A stretch of 22,693 nucleotides of DNA from Planctomycetaceae bacterium UBA4732. Its GTDB lineage: Bacteria > Planctomycetota > Planctomycetia > Gemmatales > Gemmataceae. Numbering within the stretch: position 1 is the stretch's first letter; the number at the start of each line of letters is the position of its first letter. A program made the position numbers and the translations under genes. The notes under the pieces were generated by a model. It did no database searches and had not been told where the DNA came from. It saw only the letters and a program-made list of their open reading frames with translations. Below are positions 14,841 through 22,679 of this stretch, piece after piece. The stretch lies in assembly GCA_002404095.1 (NCBI GenBank), contig DHJA01000169.1:24626-47318 (forward strand), given 5' to 3'.

Positions 14841-16190
14841 TTAAGGAACTGGCGGCCGCCTCTTTTTCCCTAGGCTATAGCCCCAGATCGCGGCGCAAAC
14901 GACTGCGATCAGGCCGAAGCTGATAAGCATGAGATAAATCCGTATCTGACCCGCTTCCGTGGGGGTCGGCGGCGATCTGTGATGGCCGTCCTCCGGAATG
15001 ACCACCGTGTTGCCGTTAGAGACAAGCCGGTAGCCGGCGCCGTCCACCTCCCAGCGTCCTTCGACCCGCTTGGATGCGGCCACGTCGTCCATGACCTTCC
15101 AGGCCTGGACGCCGCGAAGGCTTAGACTGCCGAAAGCGGGGCTACGGTTCTGGATGTCGTCGGCGCGGGTGAGGTCCACTTTCGTGACCTTATGAAGCTC
15201 GCGTAGGAGGTCATCGACGGACGGCGCCATTAGGTCGATGGAGAGGGCCGCTCGCAGCCGTGGGTCCGTGTGGACGGGCGAGTCGGCCGGCGGCGCCAGT
15301 GGCGTGATTTGCGGGCCGGACGGCGTGGCGGGTGGGTGCGCGTCCCGATCCGCTCGTTCCACCTCTCGCCTTTTCACCTCAGTCAGGATCGAGTCGCGGT
15401 CGCTTTGGGGAACACCATACTCCTTGAGGCTTTTTGCTAGTTCATCGGTCTCAAATGGTGGTTTCGAGTAAGTTTCGATAAAGTTTCGTTTCGCGTCAGC
15501 GGCGAAGCGTTTCTCAAAAGCCGCGAGATCGTGTTTCTTCCGGTAAGCGTTCCCATTCCGCGTGTTCTTTTCGATGGCCTCCTCGAACCGTTTCCGAAGG
15601 ACGGGATCCTTGACGGCCTCTGGGCCTACTCCGTTGGGCAACCCTGTTTCCACAGGAGGGGATACGTTTATATTAAGGGGTCCGGATGGCTCAGGTAGGG
15701 CGGCGAGTTGTTCGTGGATCGATTTCCAGACGGTAAACCACCGTTCCGTTCGCGTCCGTCGTTCCGTAACCCATGCCTCGCCTCTCAACTGGCCTCGTGA
15801 ATAATCGGGGTCGCCTTGGAGTAAGAGGCAGAGTCCGCCCAGGATTTGCGGCGGCTTCTCGCCTGGGGAATCGATCACGGAAACGGCAAGGCCGCGCATC
15901 TCTTCGTAACCTTCGGGCGTCGGCGCCGTGGAGTTCAGCGCCACGCAGAGATCGAGGATGACCGGATAATAATCCGCGTTTTTAGCGGGAAGCCATTCGG
16001 TTTTCGCTTCCGCGGCGAGCTTGCGTAGGCCGTCCACGTCCTTCGCGGCTTGAAGAGCGTCGATTTGTTTTCGTAACGCCCGGACTTGCGCTTGTTGAGG
16101 TGCGGCCGTATCTCCATCTTTCCCCGAAGACAACGGTGGAAAAAGAATTGCGCACGACACGCAGAGCAGCACAAAGGCGACGCTCTTCAT
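14841..16190 (-). CDS. Exported, C-terminally membrane-anchored protein with STN-like domain
   Basis: A 449-residue protein of no family I can name. The start at 16190 has GGAGG 7 nt upstream; the frame is open to 16568, but that part overlaps the neighbour gene and has no signal for translation. Residues 1-22 form a signal peptide. A helical region rich in Lys and Ala (30-70) is followed by a mixed region with Cys82 and Cys121, and a charged helical segment (190-285). A Pro-rich linker (about 287-307) leads to an STN-like domain (about 314-391), whose SIDLMAPSVDDLLRELHKVT pattern resembles the N-terminal domain of secretins. A transmembrane helix (417-439) and a basic tail GKKRRPPVP end the protein, giving an outside-facing body anchored in a membrane. 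It is 50 nt downstream of the Ig-like gene and probably cotranscribed. Confidence 0.75.
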   Translation of the reverse strand: MKSVAFVLLCVSCAILFPPLSSGKDGDTAAPQQAQVRALRKQIDALQAAKDVDGLRKLAAEAKTEWLPAKNADYYPVILDLCVALNSTAPTPEGYEEMRGLAVSVIDSPGEKPPQILGGLCLLLQGDPDYSRGQLRGEAWVTERRTRTERWFTVWKSIHEQLAALPEPSGPLNINVSPPVETGLPNGVGPEAVKDPVLRKRFEEAIEKNTRNGNAYRKKHDLAAFEKRFAADAKRNFIETYSKPPFETDELAKSLKEYGVPQSDRDSILTEVKRREVERADRDAHPPATPSGPQITPLAPPADSPVHTDPRLRAALSIDLMAPSVDDLLRELHKVTKVDLTRADDIQNRSPAFGSLSLRGVQAWKVMDDVAASKRVEGRWEVDGAGYRLVSNGNTVVIPEDGHHRSPPTPTEAGQIRIYLMLISFGLIAVVCAAIWGYSLGKKRRPPVP

Positions 16191-16240
16191 GAAGAGTCCT
16201 CCAGCTGCAACCCCCTCGCGCCGTTCGGCGGCACGACGTC

Positions 16241-17242
16241 CTACGGGTTCGCAGTCCTCATCAGGCCGAGCATAAGGCCGCCGGTGACCGCCAGATTCAG
16301 CACAGCCATTGCTCCCGCGCCAGGGCACTGATAAGTGGCAACGCCGCCAGCCCCGCCCGGCAGCGTTCCCCCGCCGCTCGTGATCCGCCATTGCAGCCCG
16401 CCGATATCCCCCTCGTAAATCCCCGGCGGCGTCGTCTGATAGGACAAATTGAGATACTCGAAGGGGCCGTATGCCGTGAGGTCTCGGCCGGCAAAGTTGT
16501 CTTGCGGCGTCAGAATCGGCAACAGGTCGAATACGATCACGTTGGCCGTCGCGGAAGTGTTCCCGCATGTGGCGGTGACGGACTTATAGTCCGTGGATGA
16601 AGCGGACAGCTGGTTAAAAGCGACGCTGAATGTGACGCCGGACCCCGACGCGCCGGAACTGCCGCTCCAAACCGGCTGACCCGCCGGGTAGGTTGAGCCG
16701 GTGGGCATCGAGACCGCTTTGAAAGTCACGGGCTGCCCGACCAGCACGTAGAGAGTACCGCTCACGTCGACGTAACCGCCGCCTTGGGCGTATTGCAACT
16801 TTTGCACACCGACCACTGTGATGGTGATCGGAGCGGTTGTTCCCGACGCGACGTAAATGCCGCCGTTGGAGTCCGTCCAAGTGGCGGTCGCAGTGGCCGA
16901 CAGCATGTACACGCCGGGGGACGTGATGGCAGCGATTAATGTGGCCACGGGAGAAGACGTGTTGAGTTGGCTGATACTCACCCCCGATACCGTCGAGTTC
17001 AGCGCCCAACTCCACGTCGGATCGGATAGTGAGGAGTAAGGGTTAGGAGTGGGCGGCGTCGCCGTCGCATTGAGGGTTGCCGTGGCCGTCTGGCCGCTCG
17101 CCACAGGATTCGGGGTGAGCGCCGCGCATGTGGCCGTCACCGAACCGCCCGGGTTTTGAACGGCCGCCGCCGGCAAGCCGGCGAACATTGCCAGAAACAT
17201 CGCCAGCGATGCCGCGACTCCAAGCTTTACCGCGATTCTCAT
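16241..17242 (-). CDS. Exported protein with Ig/PKD-like beta domains
   Basis: A 333-residue protein. GGGGAG precedes the ATG at 17242 by 7 nt; the open frame upstream to 17317 lacks such a site. Residues 1-27 form a signal peptide ending LPAAA. A first Ig/PKD-like domain covers about 30-144 and is very rich in Thr, Ser, Ala and Pro. A second covers about 145-238 and includes LYVLVGQPVTFKAV and SVTATCGNTSATANVIV. A third segment (about 243-322) has TPQDNFAGRDLTAYGP and GGLQWRITSGGGTL. The C-terminus LMLGLMRTANP is short and hydrophobic, as if the third domain were cut short. No catalytic residues are visible. It is probably a surface or periplasmic binding or adhesin-like protein acting with the STN-domain protein encoded 50 nt downstream. 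Confidence 0.78.
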   Translation of the reverse strand: MRIAVKLGVAASLAMFLAMFAGLPAAAVQNPGGSVTATCAALTPNPVASGQTATATLNATATPPTPNPYSSLSDPTWSWALNSTVSGVSISQLNTSSPVATLIAAITSPGVYMLSATATATWTDSNGGIYVASGTTAPITITVVGVQKLQYAQGGGYVDVSGTLYVLVGQPVTFKAVSMPTGSTYPAGQPVWSGSSGASGSGVTFSVAFNQLSASSTDYKSVTATCGNTSATANVIVFDLLPILTPQDNFAGRDLTAYGPFEYLNLSYQTTPPGIYEGDIGGLQWRITSGGGTLPGGAGGVATYQCPGAGAMAVLNLAVTGGLMLGLMRTANP

Positions 17243-17323
17243 CGCTATACTCCCCTGAAACGTCGCCGACTTGACGGTTAATGATGAAGTGTACCTGTAG
17301 CGTGGAATTAGCGACACGACGGA

Positions 17324-18766
17324 TCACACAAGAATCTTATCAATGACCTCGCCATGCACGTCGGTCAGCCGTCGTTGGATGCCGTTGTGGTAAAAGGTCA
17401 GCTTCTTGTGATCGAGGCCGAGCAGATGCAGGACGGTGGCGTGAAAATCGTAGATGCTCGTCGCGTCCTCGGCCGGTAGGTAGCCGACTTCGTCGGAGGC
17501 GCCGTAACGAAAACCCTTCTTCAGCCCCGCGCCGGCCATCCAACAGGTGAAGACGAGCGGGTGATGGTCGCGGCCCTTCGCGCCGACGCCCTGGGTGAAC
17601 GGCGTCCGGCCGAACTCCGTCGTCCACAATACAAGGGTGTCGTCCAACAGGCCGCGCGCTTTCAGGTCTTTAAGCAATCCGGCAACGGGCCTATCCAGGA
17701 TCGCGGCCTGTTTCGTATGGTTGTCCACGATGTCTTCGTGGGCGTCCCAGTTGATGCGCGGCGAGCCGAACGCGCCGCCGTGGATCAACTGCACGAAACG
17801 GACGCCGCGTTCCAGCAGTCGCCGTGCCAGCAGGCAATTGCGGCCGAAGCCTTCCGTGACGGGCGCGTCCAGGCCGTAGAGTTTTTTCGTCGCTTCCGTT
17901 TCCTTTGCCAGATTTAACGACTCCGGAATGCTCATTTGCATTCGCGCGGCCAATTCGTAGGAGCGCACGCGCGCCGATAGGGCGCTGTCGCCGGGGTTGG
18001 CGTCCAGGAAATCCTTGTTCATGCGCGTGAGCAGATCGGCGCCCGCTTTGCGACCGGCAGCGGGCGCGTCTTTGGCGGGAAAGAGGTCCGGAATGGGGTC
18101 GCCGGTGGTGCGGAAGGCGACGCCCTGATCCTCGGCGGGCAGAAAGCCGGCGGTCCAGTTGATGGAGCCGCCGGCCGGCAGGCCGCGCGGGTCGGGCAGC
18201 ACCACGAAGGCCGGCAAATCCTGATTCTCCGTGCCGAGTCCGTAGGAGACCCACGCCCCCATGCACGGGAAGCCGTTCATGGTGAAGCCGGTGTTCATCT
18301 GGAACGCGGCCGGCGTGTGGTTGGAGCTTTTAGCGACCATCGCCTGAAGGAACGTCAGGTCGTCCACGCATTCGGCGATATTCGGCAGCAGATCGCTGAC
18401 CCACTGGCCGCATTGGCCGTGCTGCGCAAACGCGAACGGGCTTTTCAGCAGCCGGCCGGGTTGGCCGAAAAAGGTGTCGATCTTGCCCTTACCGGATAGT
18501 TCTTGGCCGTTGAACTTAGCGAGATCGGGTTTGTAGTCGAAGGTATCGACGTGGCTGACGCCGCCGGGGCAGAAAATCTGCACGATGCGCTTGGCTTTTG
18601 GTGCAAAGTGCGGGGCATGGGCGGCGCTTTCGCCGGCGCGGACGGCGTCCTGATGCAGCAACCACGCCAGGGCGACGCCGCCGAGACCGGCGGCGCTGTG
18701 GCCGAAGAAATCGCGGCGAGAAACGACGGGAATATCCTGGTTTTGTCGTTTCACGCCGGGCGTCAT
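17324..18766 (-). CDS. DUF1501 (sulfatase-like) protein with Tat signal
   Basis: A 480-residue protein. A twin-arginine signal, SRRDFF at 16-21, followed by a hydrophobic stretch to about residue 38 indicates folded export. Family motifs visible are KRIVQIFCPGGVSHVDTFDYKP (in about 58-80), SSNHTPAAFQMNTG, INWDAHEDI, LWTTEFGRTPF and GRDHHPLVF; the Asp, His and Glu residues in these fit the alkaline-phosphatase-like fold to which DUF1501 belongs. No enzymatic reaction is established for the family. Its ATG overlaps the TGA of the small membrane protein gene by 4 nt (18763-18766), implying coupled translation. DUF1501 genes usually sit next to a DUF1549/DUF1553 gene; here that partner is about 1.1 kb away, beyond a toxin-antitoxin pair. 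Confidence 0.95.
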   Translation of the reverse strand: MTPGVKRQNQDIPVVSRRDFFGHSAAGLGGVALAWLLHQDAVRAGESAAHAPHFAPKAKRIVQIFCPGGVSHVDTFDYKPDLAKFNGQELSGKGKIDTFFGQPGRLLKSPFAFAQHGQCGQWVSDLLPNIAECVDDLTFLQAMVAKSSNHTPAAFQMNTGFTMNGFPCMGAWVSYGLGTENQDLPAFVVLPDPRGLPAGGSINWTAGFLPAEDQGVAFRTTGDPIPDLFPAKDAPAAGRKAGADLLTRMNKDFLDANPGDSALSARVRSYELAARMQMSIPESLNLAKETEATKKLYGLDAPVTEGFGRNCLLARRLLERGVRFVQLIHGGAFGSPRINWDAHEDIVDNHTKQAAILDRPVAGLLKDLKARGLLDDTLVLWTTEFGRTPFTQGVGAKGRDHHPLVFTCWMAGAGLKKGFRYGASDEVGYLPAEDATSIYDFHATVLHLLGLDHKKLTFYHNGIQRRLTDVHGEVIDKILV

Positions 18767-19179
18767 GACATCCCCGCTTCAGTCCGGCTAAGCGCCGGTT
18801 GGTTCACTTCTACAGATTCGCGTAGGCGGGCGCCTAAGCGCCGGCCAAGGTCAATTAAAACAAGGCCGAGGCCAGTTACGACGAGGCCCATGCCAACGAC
18901 TTTGCCAAGGCTTTGCAGGAGCATAACTACATGCAAGACGTACGAGGCGTTCTTAGTCATCGTTCCGTTGGTGACACTAACAAACCGCAGCACCTGCCAC
19001 ACCAACTGAGAAATAGGCGTCGCCACTACAAGGACGGCGAAGCCCGTGAGAACTAGCCCCGTCCATCGAGACACTCGGCGGTTCCGGACGCAAACGATCA
19101 ATCCCGTGAGATACAAAGCCAGCAACATCGTTTCCTGCGCGCACTCCAGATAATAGTAGTACTGCGTCATCCATGTCAT
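18763..19179 (-). CDS. Small integral membrane protein
   Basis: A 138-residue protein with AGGAG 8 nt before the ATG at 19179. It has hydrophobic segments at about 16-32, 40-62 and 80-110 (the last long enough for two helices), basic residues between the first two (RNRRVSR), and a hydrophilic basic C-terminal tail from about 112. It starts with an aromatic-rich MTWMTQYYYYLE. I recognise no family. Its stop overlaps the DUF1501 start as ATGA, so the two are made together; it may anchor or assist the exported DUF1501 protein, but this is inference. Its leader contains a remnant of a DUF1553 gene. Confidence 0.75.
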   Translation of the reverse strand: MTWMTQYYYYLECAQETMLLALYLTGLIVCVRNRRVSRWTGLVLTGFAVLVVATPISQLVWQVLRFVSVTNGTMTKNASYVLHVVMLLQSLGKVVGMGLVVTGLGLVLIDLGRRLGARLRESVEVNQPALSRTEAGMS

Positions 19180-19233
19180 CGTTCACTCTCCTGTCCACTT
19201 CCTGTGCCACGACCAGTAGGACTTTCGCGCCGC

Positions 19234-19302
19234 TCACCGAGTATACAGGAATTCGGTGGCGTTGAGCAATACACGGCGTACTAGCGTCACGAATGGCGCC
19301 GT
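19234..19302 (-). pseudogene. C-terminal remnant of a DUF1553 gene
   Basis: In one minus-strand frame ending at TGA 19234-19236 the sequence reads FVTLVRRVLLNATEFLYTR. This matches the end of the intact DUF1553 protein nearby, VLLNASEFLYLR. Over the last 13 codons 32 of 39 bases agree, and most differences are silent third-position changes, as expected from descent of two functional genes rather than recent duplication. The rest of the gene is missing; the 5' part of the remnant overlaps the 3' end of the MazF-like gene in another frame. Confidence 0.75.
19240..19269 (-). promoter_or_regulatory. Candidate promoter for the membrane protein/DUF1501 operon
   Basis: On the minus strand, TTGCTC (19269-19264) and TATACT (19245-19240) are 18 nt apart. 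The -10 matches consensus at 5/6 positions, the -35 at only 3/6. Both lie within the DUF1553 remnant, about 60 nt upstream of the gene start at 19179. Confidence 0.3.
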
Positions 19303-19640
19303 CCTAGCAGCTGATCCAGCGTTGTAAAGAGTTTATCGAGTACTTCATCACTCAGAATGCCCGCTCGCTCCTCAATCCGCCGGCGGTCCACGGCCCGGAG
19401 CTGAAAAACCAAGGCGACCGAGCGGGTCGAGAGACCGTTCTCCGAAGTGGAATCAATCGCAACCGTTCCGGGGAAGCGCAAAGCCGCAACCGATCCGGTA
19501 ATGGGAATGGCGAGTACCACCGGCAAAGAGCTGGCAACAACTTCGTGCTGAACTATCACGGCGGGCCGGCGACCGGCCTGTTCACGGCCGTTCGTGGTCG
19601 GAAACCCAACCCAATGAATGGCCCCGCGCGTGAGGTTCAT
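19287..19640 (-). CDS. MazF/PemK-type endoribonuclease toxin
   Basis: A 117-residue protein of the usual MazF length. Its ATG at 19640 overlaps the antitoxin TGA by 4 nt, with purine-rich GGAGAAGGAAGG directly upstream; a start 15 nt earlier is less likely. Family motifs: RGAIHWVGFP at the first strand, GRRPAVIVQ with Arg25, IPITG with Thr48, and GLSTRSVALVFQLRAVDRRR (about 70-89). Arg25 and Thr48 match in place the catalytic residues known from Bacillus MazF, so the enzyme looks intact. The family cleaves mRNA at short single-stranded sites and is held inactive by its antitoxin. It is followed at once by the DUF1553 remnant and the DUF1501 operon. Confidence 0.92.
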   Translation of the reverse strand: MNLTRGAIHWVGFPTTNGREQAGRRPAVIVQHEVVASSLPVVLAIPITGSVAALRFPGTVAIDSTSENGLSTRSVALVFQLRAVDRRRIEERAGILSDEVLDKLFTTLDQLLGRRHS

Positions 19641-19840
19641 CCTTCCTTCTCCCACTCGGCGATCAGGCCCCAGGCTTCGTCGCCCAGGTTCTCCCAGGCG
19701 TCGAAGTCCGCTTGCAGTTCATCCGGGATGGGCGGAAGCGTAATCTGGACCTCGGCGCCTTCCGGGAGAACGGCGCCACCGCGAGGAACCACGACGCCGT
19801 TGTGTACGACGCCCAGAATGACCAAAGGCTCGTTTGTCAT
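19637..19840 (-). CDS. Antitoxin of the MazF-type toxin
   Basis: A 67-residue acidic protein just upstream of the toxin and coupled to it by an ATGA overlap (19637-19640). The ATG at 19840 is taken as start; a TTG two codons earlier is in frame. The N-terminal half, VVHNGVVVPRGGAVLPEGAEV, is a beta-strand pattern like the short DUF104/AF2212-type or AbrB-like antitoxins. The C-terminal half is acidic and helical, with several Trp (ENLGDEAWGLIAEWEKEG), as expected for the segment that wraps the toxin. The family probably autoregulates the operon, but I see no operator. The gene starts 45 nt after the stop of the DUF1549/DUF1553 gene. Confidence 0.82.
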   Translation of the reverse strand: MTNEPLVILGVVHNGVVVPRGGAVLPEGAEVQITLPPIPDELQADFDAWENLGDEAWGLIAEWEKEG

Positions 19841-19885
19841 GAGCAAAATTTGTCCAATGAAAGGTTCAGAAAATCAAGCACGCCA

Positions 19886-22585
19886 TCATCGAAGATACAG
19901 GAACTCGCTGGCGTTCAGCAACACCCAGCACAGCGTTTCCGGCCCATACTCCTTCGTCAGCGGTGCGGCGCGCTCCATCTCGTCCTTCGTCGCCGCCCGC
20001 CCGAACGCCAGTAAGTAGGCCCGCCGCACTTGCGCTTCCGGGTCGTCGCCCGCTTCCTTGCGCACACGCTCGCCGAAGCAGCGCGCCTGCCGCAGTACGG
20101 ATGAATTGTTCATCAAGGCCAACGCCTGCAACGGCGTAGTGGTGATGGTCCGGCGCGGCGTCTTGGTGGACGGATCGGGACAGTCGAACGCTTCGAGCAG
20201 CGGACTCTTGGCCGATTCGACGTTGATGCGGTAAAGCGTGCGGCGGTTCTGTTCCGGGTCAGGCGAGTCGGTGAGCGTGTAAAAAGCGGAATTAAAGACC
20301 GTTATAGTGAACGGTCGGAAACTGGGGCCGCCGACCTGCGGGTTCAGCTGGCCGCTGACCGACAACATGGCGTCGCGCACCGCCTCGCCTTCCAGCCGAC
20401 GCGGGGCGAAACGCCATAGGCAACGATCATCCGCGTCCTGTTCCGCCGCCTTGGCGTTGTATGCCGACCCTTGCTGATATGTGGCGGAGGTCACAAGGAG
20501 CTTATGCAGTTTCTTGACGCTCCACCCCTGAGCGATGAACTCCGACGCCAGCCAGTCGAGCAATTCGGGGTGCGTCGGCCGTTCGCCGTTGAAGCCGAAA
20601 TCGTTTGGGCTGGCGACGATGCCGCGGCCGAAATGGTAATGCCAGATGCGGTTTACCATCACGCGCGCCGGCAGAGGGTTGTCGGGATTTGTCAGCCATT
20701 CCGCCAGCTTGAGGCGCCGCATTCCTTCCGGGGCGTCCGCGGACAAGCCGAAATCGGGCGCCGGCTGCTTGATCGTGGACAAACCGCCGGCGACGACCTG
20801 TTCGCCCGGTTTGTCTACGTCGCCGCGCCTCAAGAGGAAAGTCGGCGGCGGCACGGACGGGACGGCGCAATAGGCCAAAGGCGGCGATTGCAACAGTTTC
20901 AACGCATCGCGCTCTTTCGTCAATTCCCGCGCGAGCCGGTCGTGTTCCTGCCGTTGTTCCGGCGTCAACGCCGCAACGATCTGCTCGGCCGTAACCTTGC
21001 CGAGTCCGGCCTTGTAGGAGGCGGCGACTTCACCCGCTGACAACGCCTTGTCATAAAGACGCGCCTCGGCGATTTCGCCGGCGAAGAAGCCGTTGCCGGC
21101 GCCGGTGTGGCGTAGGCCGAACAGGAGGTGAGAAGCGCCAGCCGTATAAGTTCGCAGGCCGGCGTCATCGCCCATTGGAACGTAGGGCGGCGCATAAGAT
21201 TCGCCATTGCGGTAAACGGCGATGGTATTGTCGGCGCCGTACACGACGGCGACGTGGACCAGTTCGCCCGGCTTGGCGGTTTCGGACGGCCCTTCCAGGT
21301 CATGGGTGCGGCGGAAGTTTTCGCTTCCGGCCATCCAACGGCCCAGAACGCGCTCCCCATAGACGACTGCGTCAAACGCGACGACGCCCTTGCTCTCTAG
21401 GGAGATGACGCCGCCGCCGCGCTGGTCCAGATTGGCCGGCGCTACCCATGTTTCCAGCGTCTTTTCGCGGACGGATCGGGCCAGCGGCGCCGTCTCCATG
21501 AAGGCGGTCTTGCCGTTCAGCTTGAGCCGGCCATTCTCGACAACCGCGCCGCCCATTAGTGTGCCGTGCAAGCCGCCGATAACATCCTTCGCGTCTACCT
21601 CGAAGGTCCACCGTGCCATCGGCTTTGGCAGCCCCTCCGTGACGGCTGGGGTCGGGTGAGTGCGTCCCGCCTTGTCACGGCCGATCTGCTCCAGCACGGC
21701 GAGCCGGCCGTTGATTTCTCCTATTTGCTTATTGATATGGGCAATATCCACATCGCGTTGGCGAGATTGATCGGGTGTGAGAATCGGCCGATTGCCGTAG
21801 CGGACGCCCTCAAAGACGGCCTTGAAACGGTAGTAGTCCTTTTGTTGAATCGGGTCGAACTTGTGGTCATGGCAGCGGGCGCAATTCACGGTCAGACCCA
21901 TGAAGGTCTGGCCGACCGTACCGATAATGTCCTCCAGCTCTTCCTCACGGATGCGCGCCTTGAGCGGCTTGCTGACCGAGTTGTTGCCCGCTTCGTCCCA
22001 CGGCCCCGCGGTGAGAAAGGCCGTGGCGATGATGCCGTTCGGACCTACAGGTTCAATCACGTCGCCCGCAATCTGCTCCTTGACGAATTGTGGATACGGT
22101 TTATCCTCATTAAATGACTGGACGACGTAATCGCGATAACGCCAGGCGTGGTCGCGGATGCGGTCGTATTCAAAGCCCTGGCTCTCGGAAAAGCGGGCCA
22201 CGTCGAGCCAGTGGCGCGCCCAGCGCTCGCCGTAGTGCGGCGAAGCCAGCAAACGATCCACTACTTTTTCGTAGGCGTCCGACGAATCATCTTTGAGGAA
22301 GGCGCCAATCTCCTCCGGCGTCGGCGGTAGGCCGATTAGGTCAAACGTGACGCGCCGCAACAGCGCGGCCTTGTCGGCGGCCGGCGCCGGTTGGAGGCCG
22401 CGCGCCTCCAGCGCGGCGAGAACGAAGGCGTCGATGGGATTGCGCACCCAATCCTTACGTTTGACGGCGGGTAATTCGGGGCGCTGGAGTTTCCGCAGCG
22501 ACCACCAATCCGCCTTCGCGTCCGGCTCGGCGGCGGCCGCGAAGGTCGGCGATAGAAGGATAACGATGAGTAATGCGTATTTCAT
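19886..22585 (-). CDS. DUF1549/LamG/DUF1553 protein (PSCyt2-PSD1 type)
   Basis: An 899-residue exported protein. Residues 1-19 form a signal peptide. DUF1549 covers about 45-260 and includes GERWARHWLDVARFSESQG and a CARCH motif (Cys235, Cys238, His239), which fits covalent c-type haem attachment. A coiled linker (about 270-300) leads to a LamG-type jelly roll (about 318-525, ending EARLYDKALSAGEV). A second helical linker precedes DUF1553 (about 615-880) with VMVNRIWHYHFGRGIV near 640-656 and a C-terminus VLLNASEFLYLR. Many relatives also carry an N-terminal PSCyt1 cytochrome domain; here it is absent. No reaction is established for the family, although these proteins are abundant in planctomycetes and are paired with DUF1501 proteins. 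The start at 22585 has only a weak upstream AAGG. Confidence 0.94.
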   Translation of the reverse strand: MKYALLIVILLSPTFAAAAEPDAKADWWSLRKLQRPELPAVKRKDWVRNPIDAFVLAALEARGLQPAPAADKAALLRRVTFDLIGLPPTPEEIGAFLKDDSSDAYEKVVDRLLASPHYGERWARHWLDVARFSESQGFEYDRIRDHAWRYRDYVVQSFNEDKPYPQFVKEQIAGDVIEPVGPNGIIATAFLTAGPWDEAGNNSVSKPLKARIREEELEDIIGTVGQTFMGLTVNCARCHDHKFDPIQQKDYYRFKAVFEGVRYGNRPILTPDQSRQRDVDIAHINKQIGEINGRLAVLEQIGRDKAGRTHPTPAVTEGLPKPMARWTFEVDAKDVIGGLHGTLMGGAVVENGRLKLNGKTAFMETAPLARSVREKTLETWVAPANLDQRGGGVISLESKGVVAFDAVVYGERVLGRWMAGSENFRRTHDLEGPSETAKPGELVHVAVVYGADNTIAVYRNGESYAPPYVPMGDDAGLRTYTAGASHLLFGLRHTGAGNGFFAGEIAEARLYDKALSAGEVAASYKAGLGKVTAEQIVAALTPEQRQEHDRLARELTKERDALKLLQSPPLAYCAVPSVPPPTFLLRRGDVDKPGEQVVAGGLSTIKQPAPDFGLSADAPEGMRRLKLAEWLTNPDNPLPARVMVNRIWHYHFGRGIVASPNDFGFNGERPTHPELLDWLASEFIAQGWSVKKLHKLLVTSATYQQGSAYNAKAAEQDADDRCLWRFAPRRLEGEAVRDAMLSVSGQLNPQVGGPSFRPFTITVFNSAFYTLTDSPDPEQNRRTLYRINVESAKSPLLEAFDCPDPSTKTPRRTITTTPLQALALMNNSSVLRQARCFGERVRKEAGDDPEAQVRRAYLLAFGRAATKDEMERAAPLTKEYGPETLCWVLLNASEFLYLR

Positions 22586-22619
22586 GGCGGCGGCGCCTTC
22601 GATACGTGGAGAGCGCTTC

Positions 22620-22628
22620 AGTATAGCA
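22620..22628 (-). promoter_or_regulatory. Candidate extended -10 promoter for the DUF1549/DUF1553 gene
   Basis: On the minus strand TGCTATACT fits the extended -10 form TGnTATAAT with one mismatch. It lies 34 nt before the start codon at 22585. No good -35 is visible at the usual distance, which an extended -10 can compensate for. Confidence 0.4.
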
Positions 22629-22659
22629 GCATCCCGGCTTAGAGCCGCTAACTTTATGG

Positions 22660-22679
22660 GCGAACGGCCGGCGTAAGCC
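22660..22679. repeat. Single unit of the GCGAACGGCCGGCGT repeat
   Basis: This 20-nt stretch differs by one base from the core of the repeat arms at 13277-13364. The window ends 14 nt later, so a partner arm may lie outside it. It sits upstream of the DUF1549/DUF1553 gene promoter. Confidence 0.7.

Noticed and set aside
16191..16568. N-terminal extension of the STN-domain protein by 126 residues
   Set aside because: It overlaps the Ig-like gene in another frame, is Arg-rich as expected of an out-of-frame reading, and a signal peptide with a good GGAGG site begins at 16190.
19279..19885. Small integrative element that rebuilt the DUF1553 3' end on insertion
   Set aside because: The two gene ends differ mainly at silent positions and at 7 of 39 bases, too many for an attachment-site duplication, and no integrase is present.
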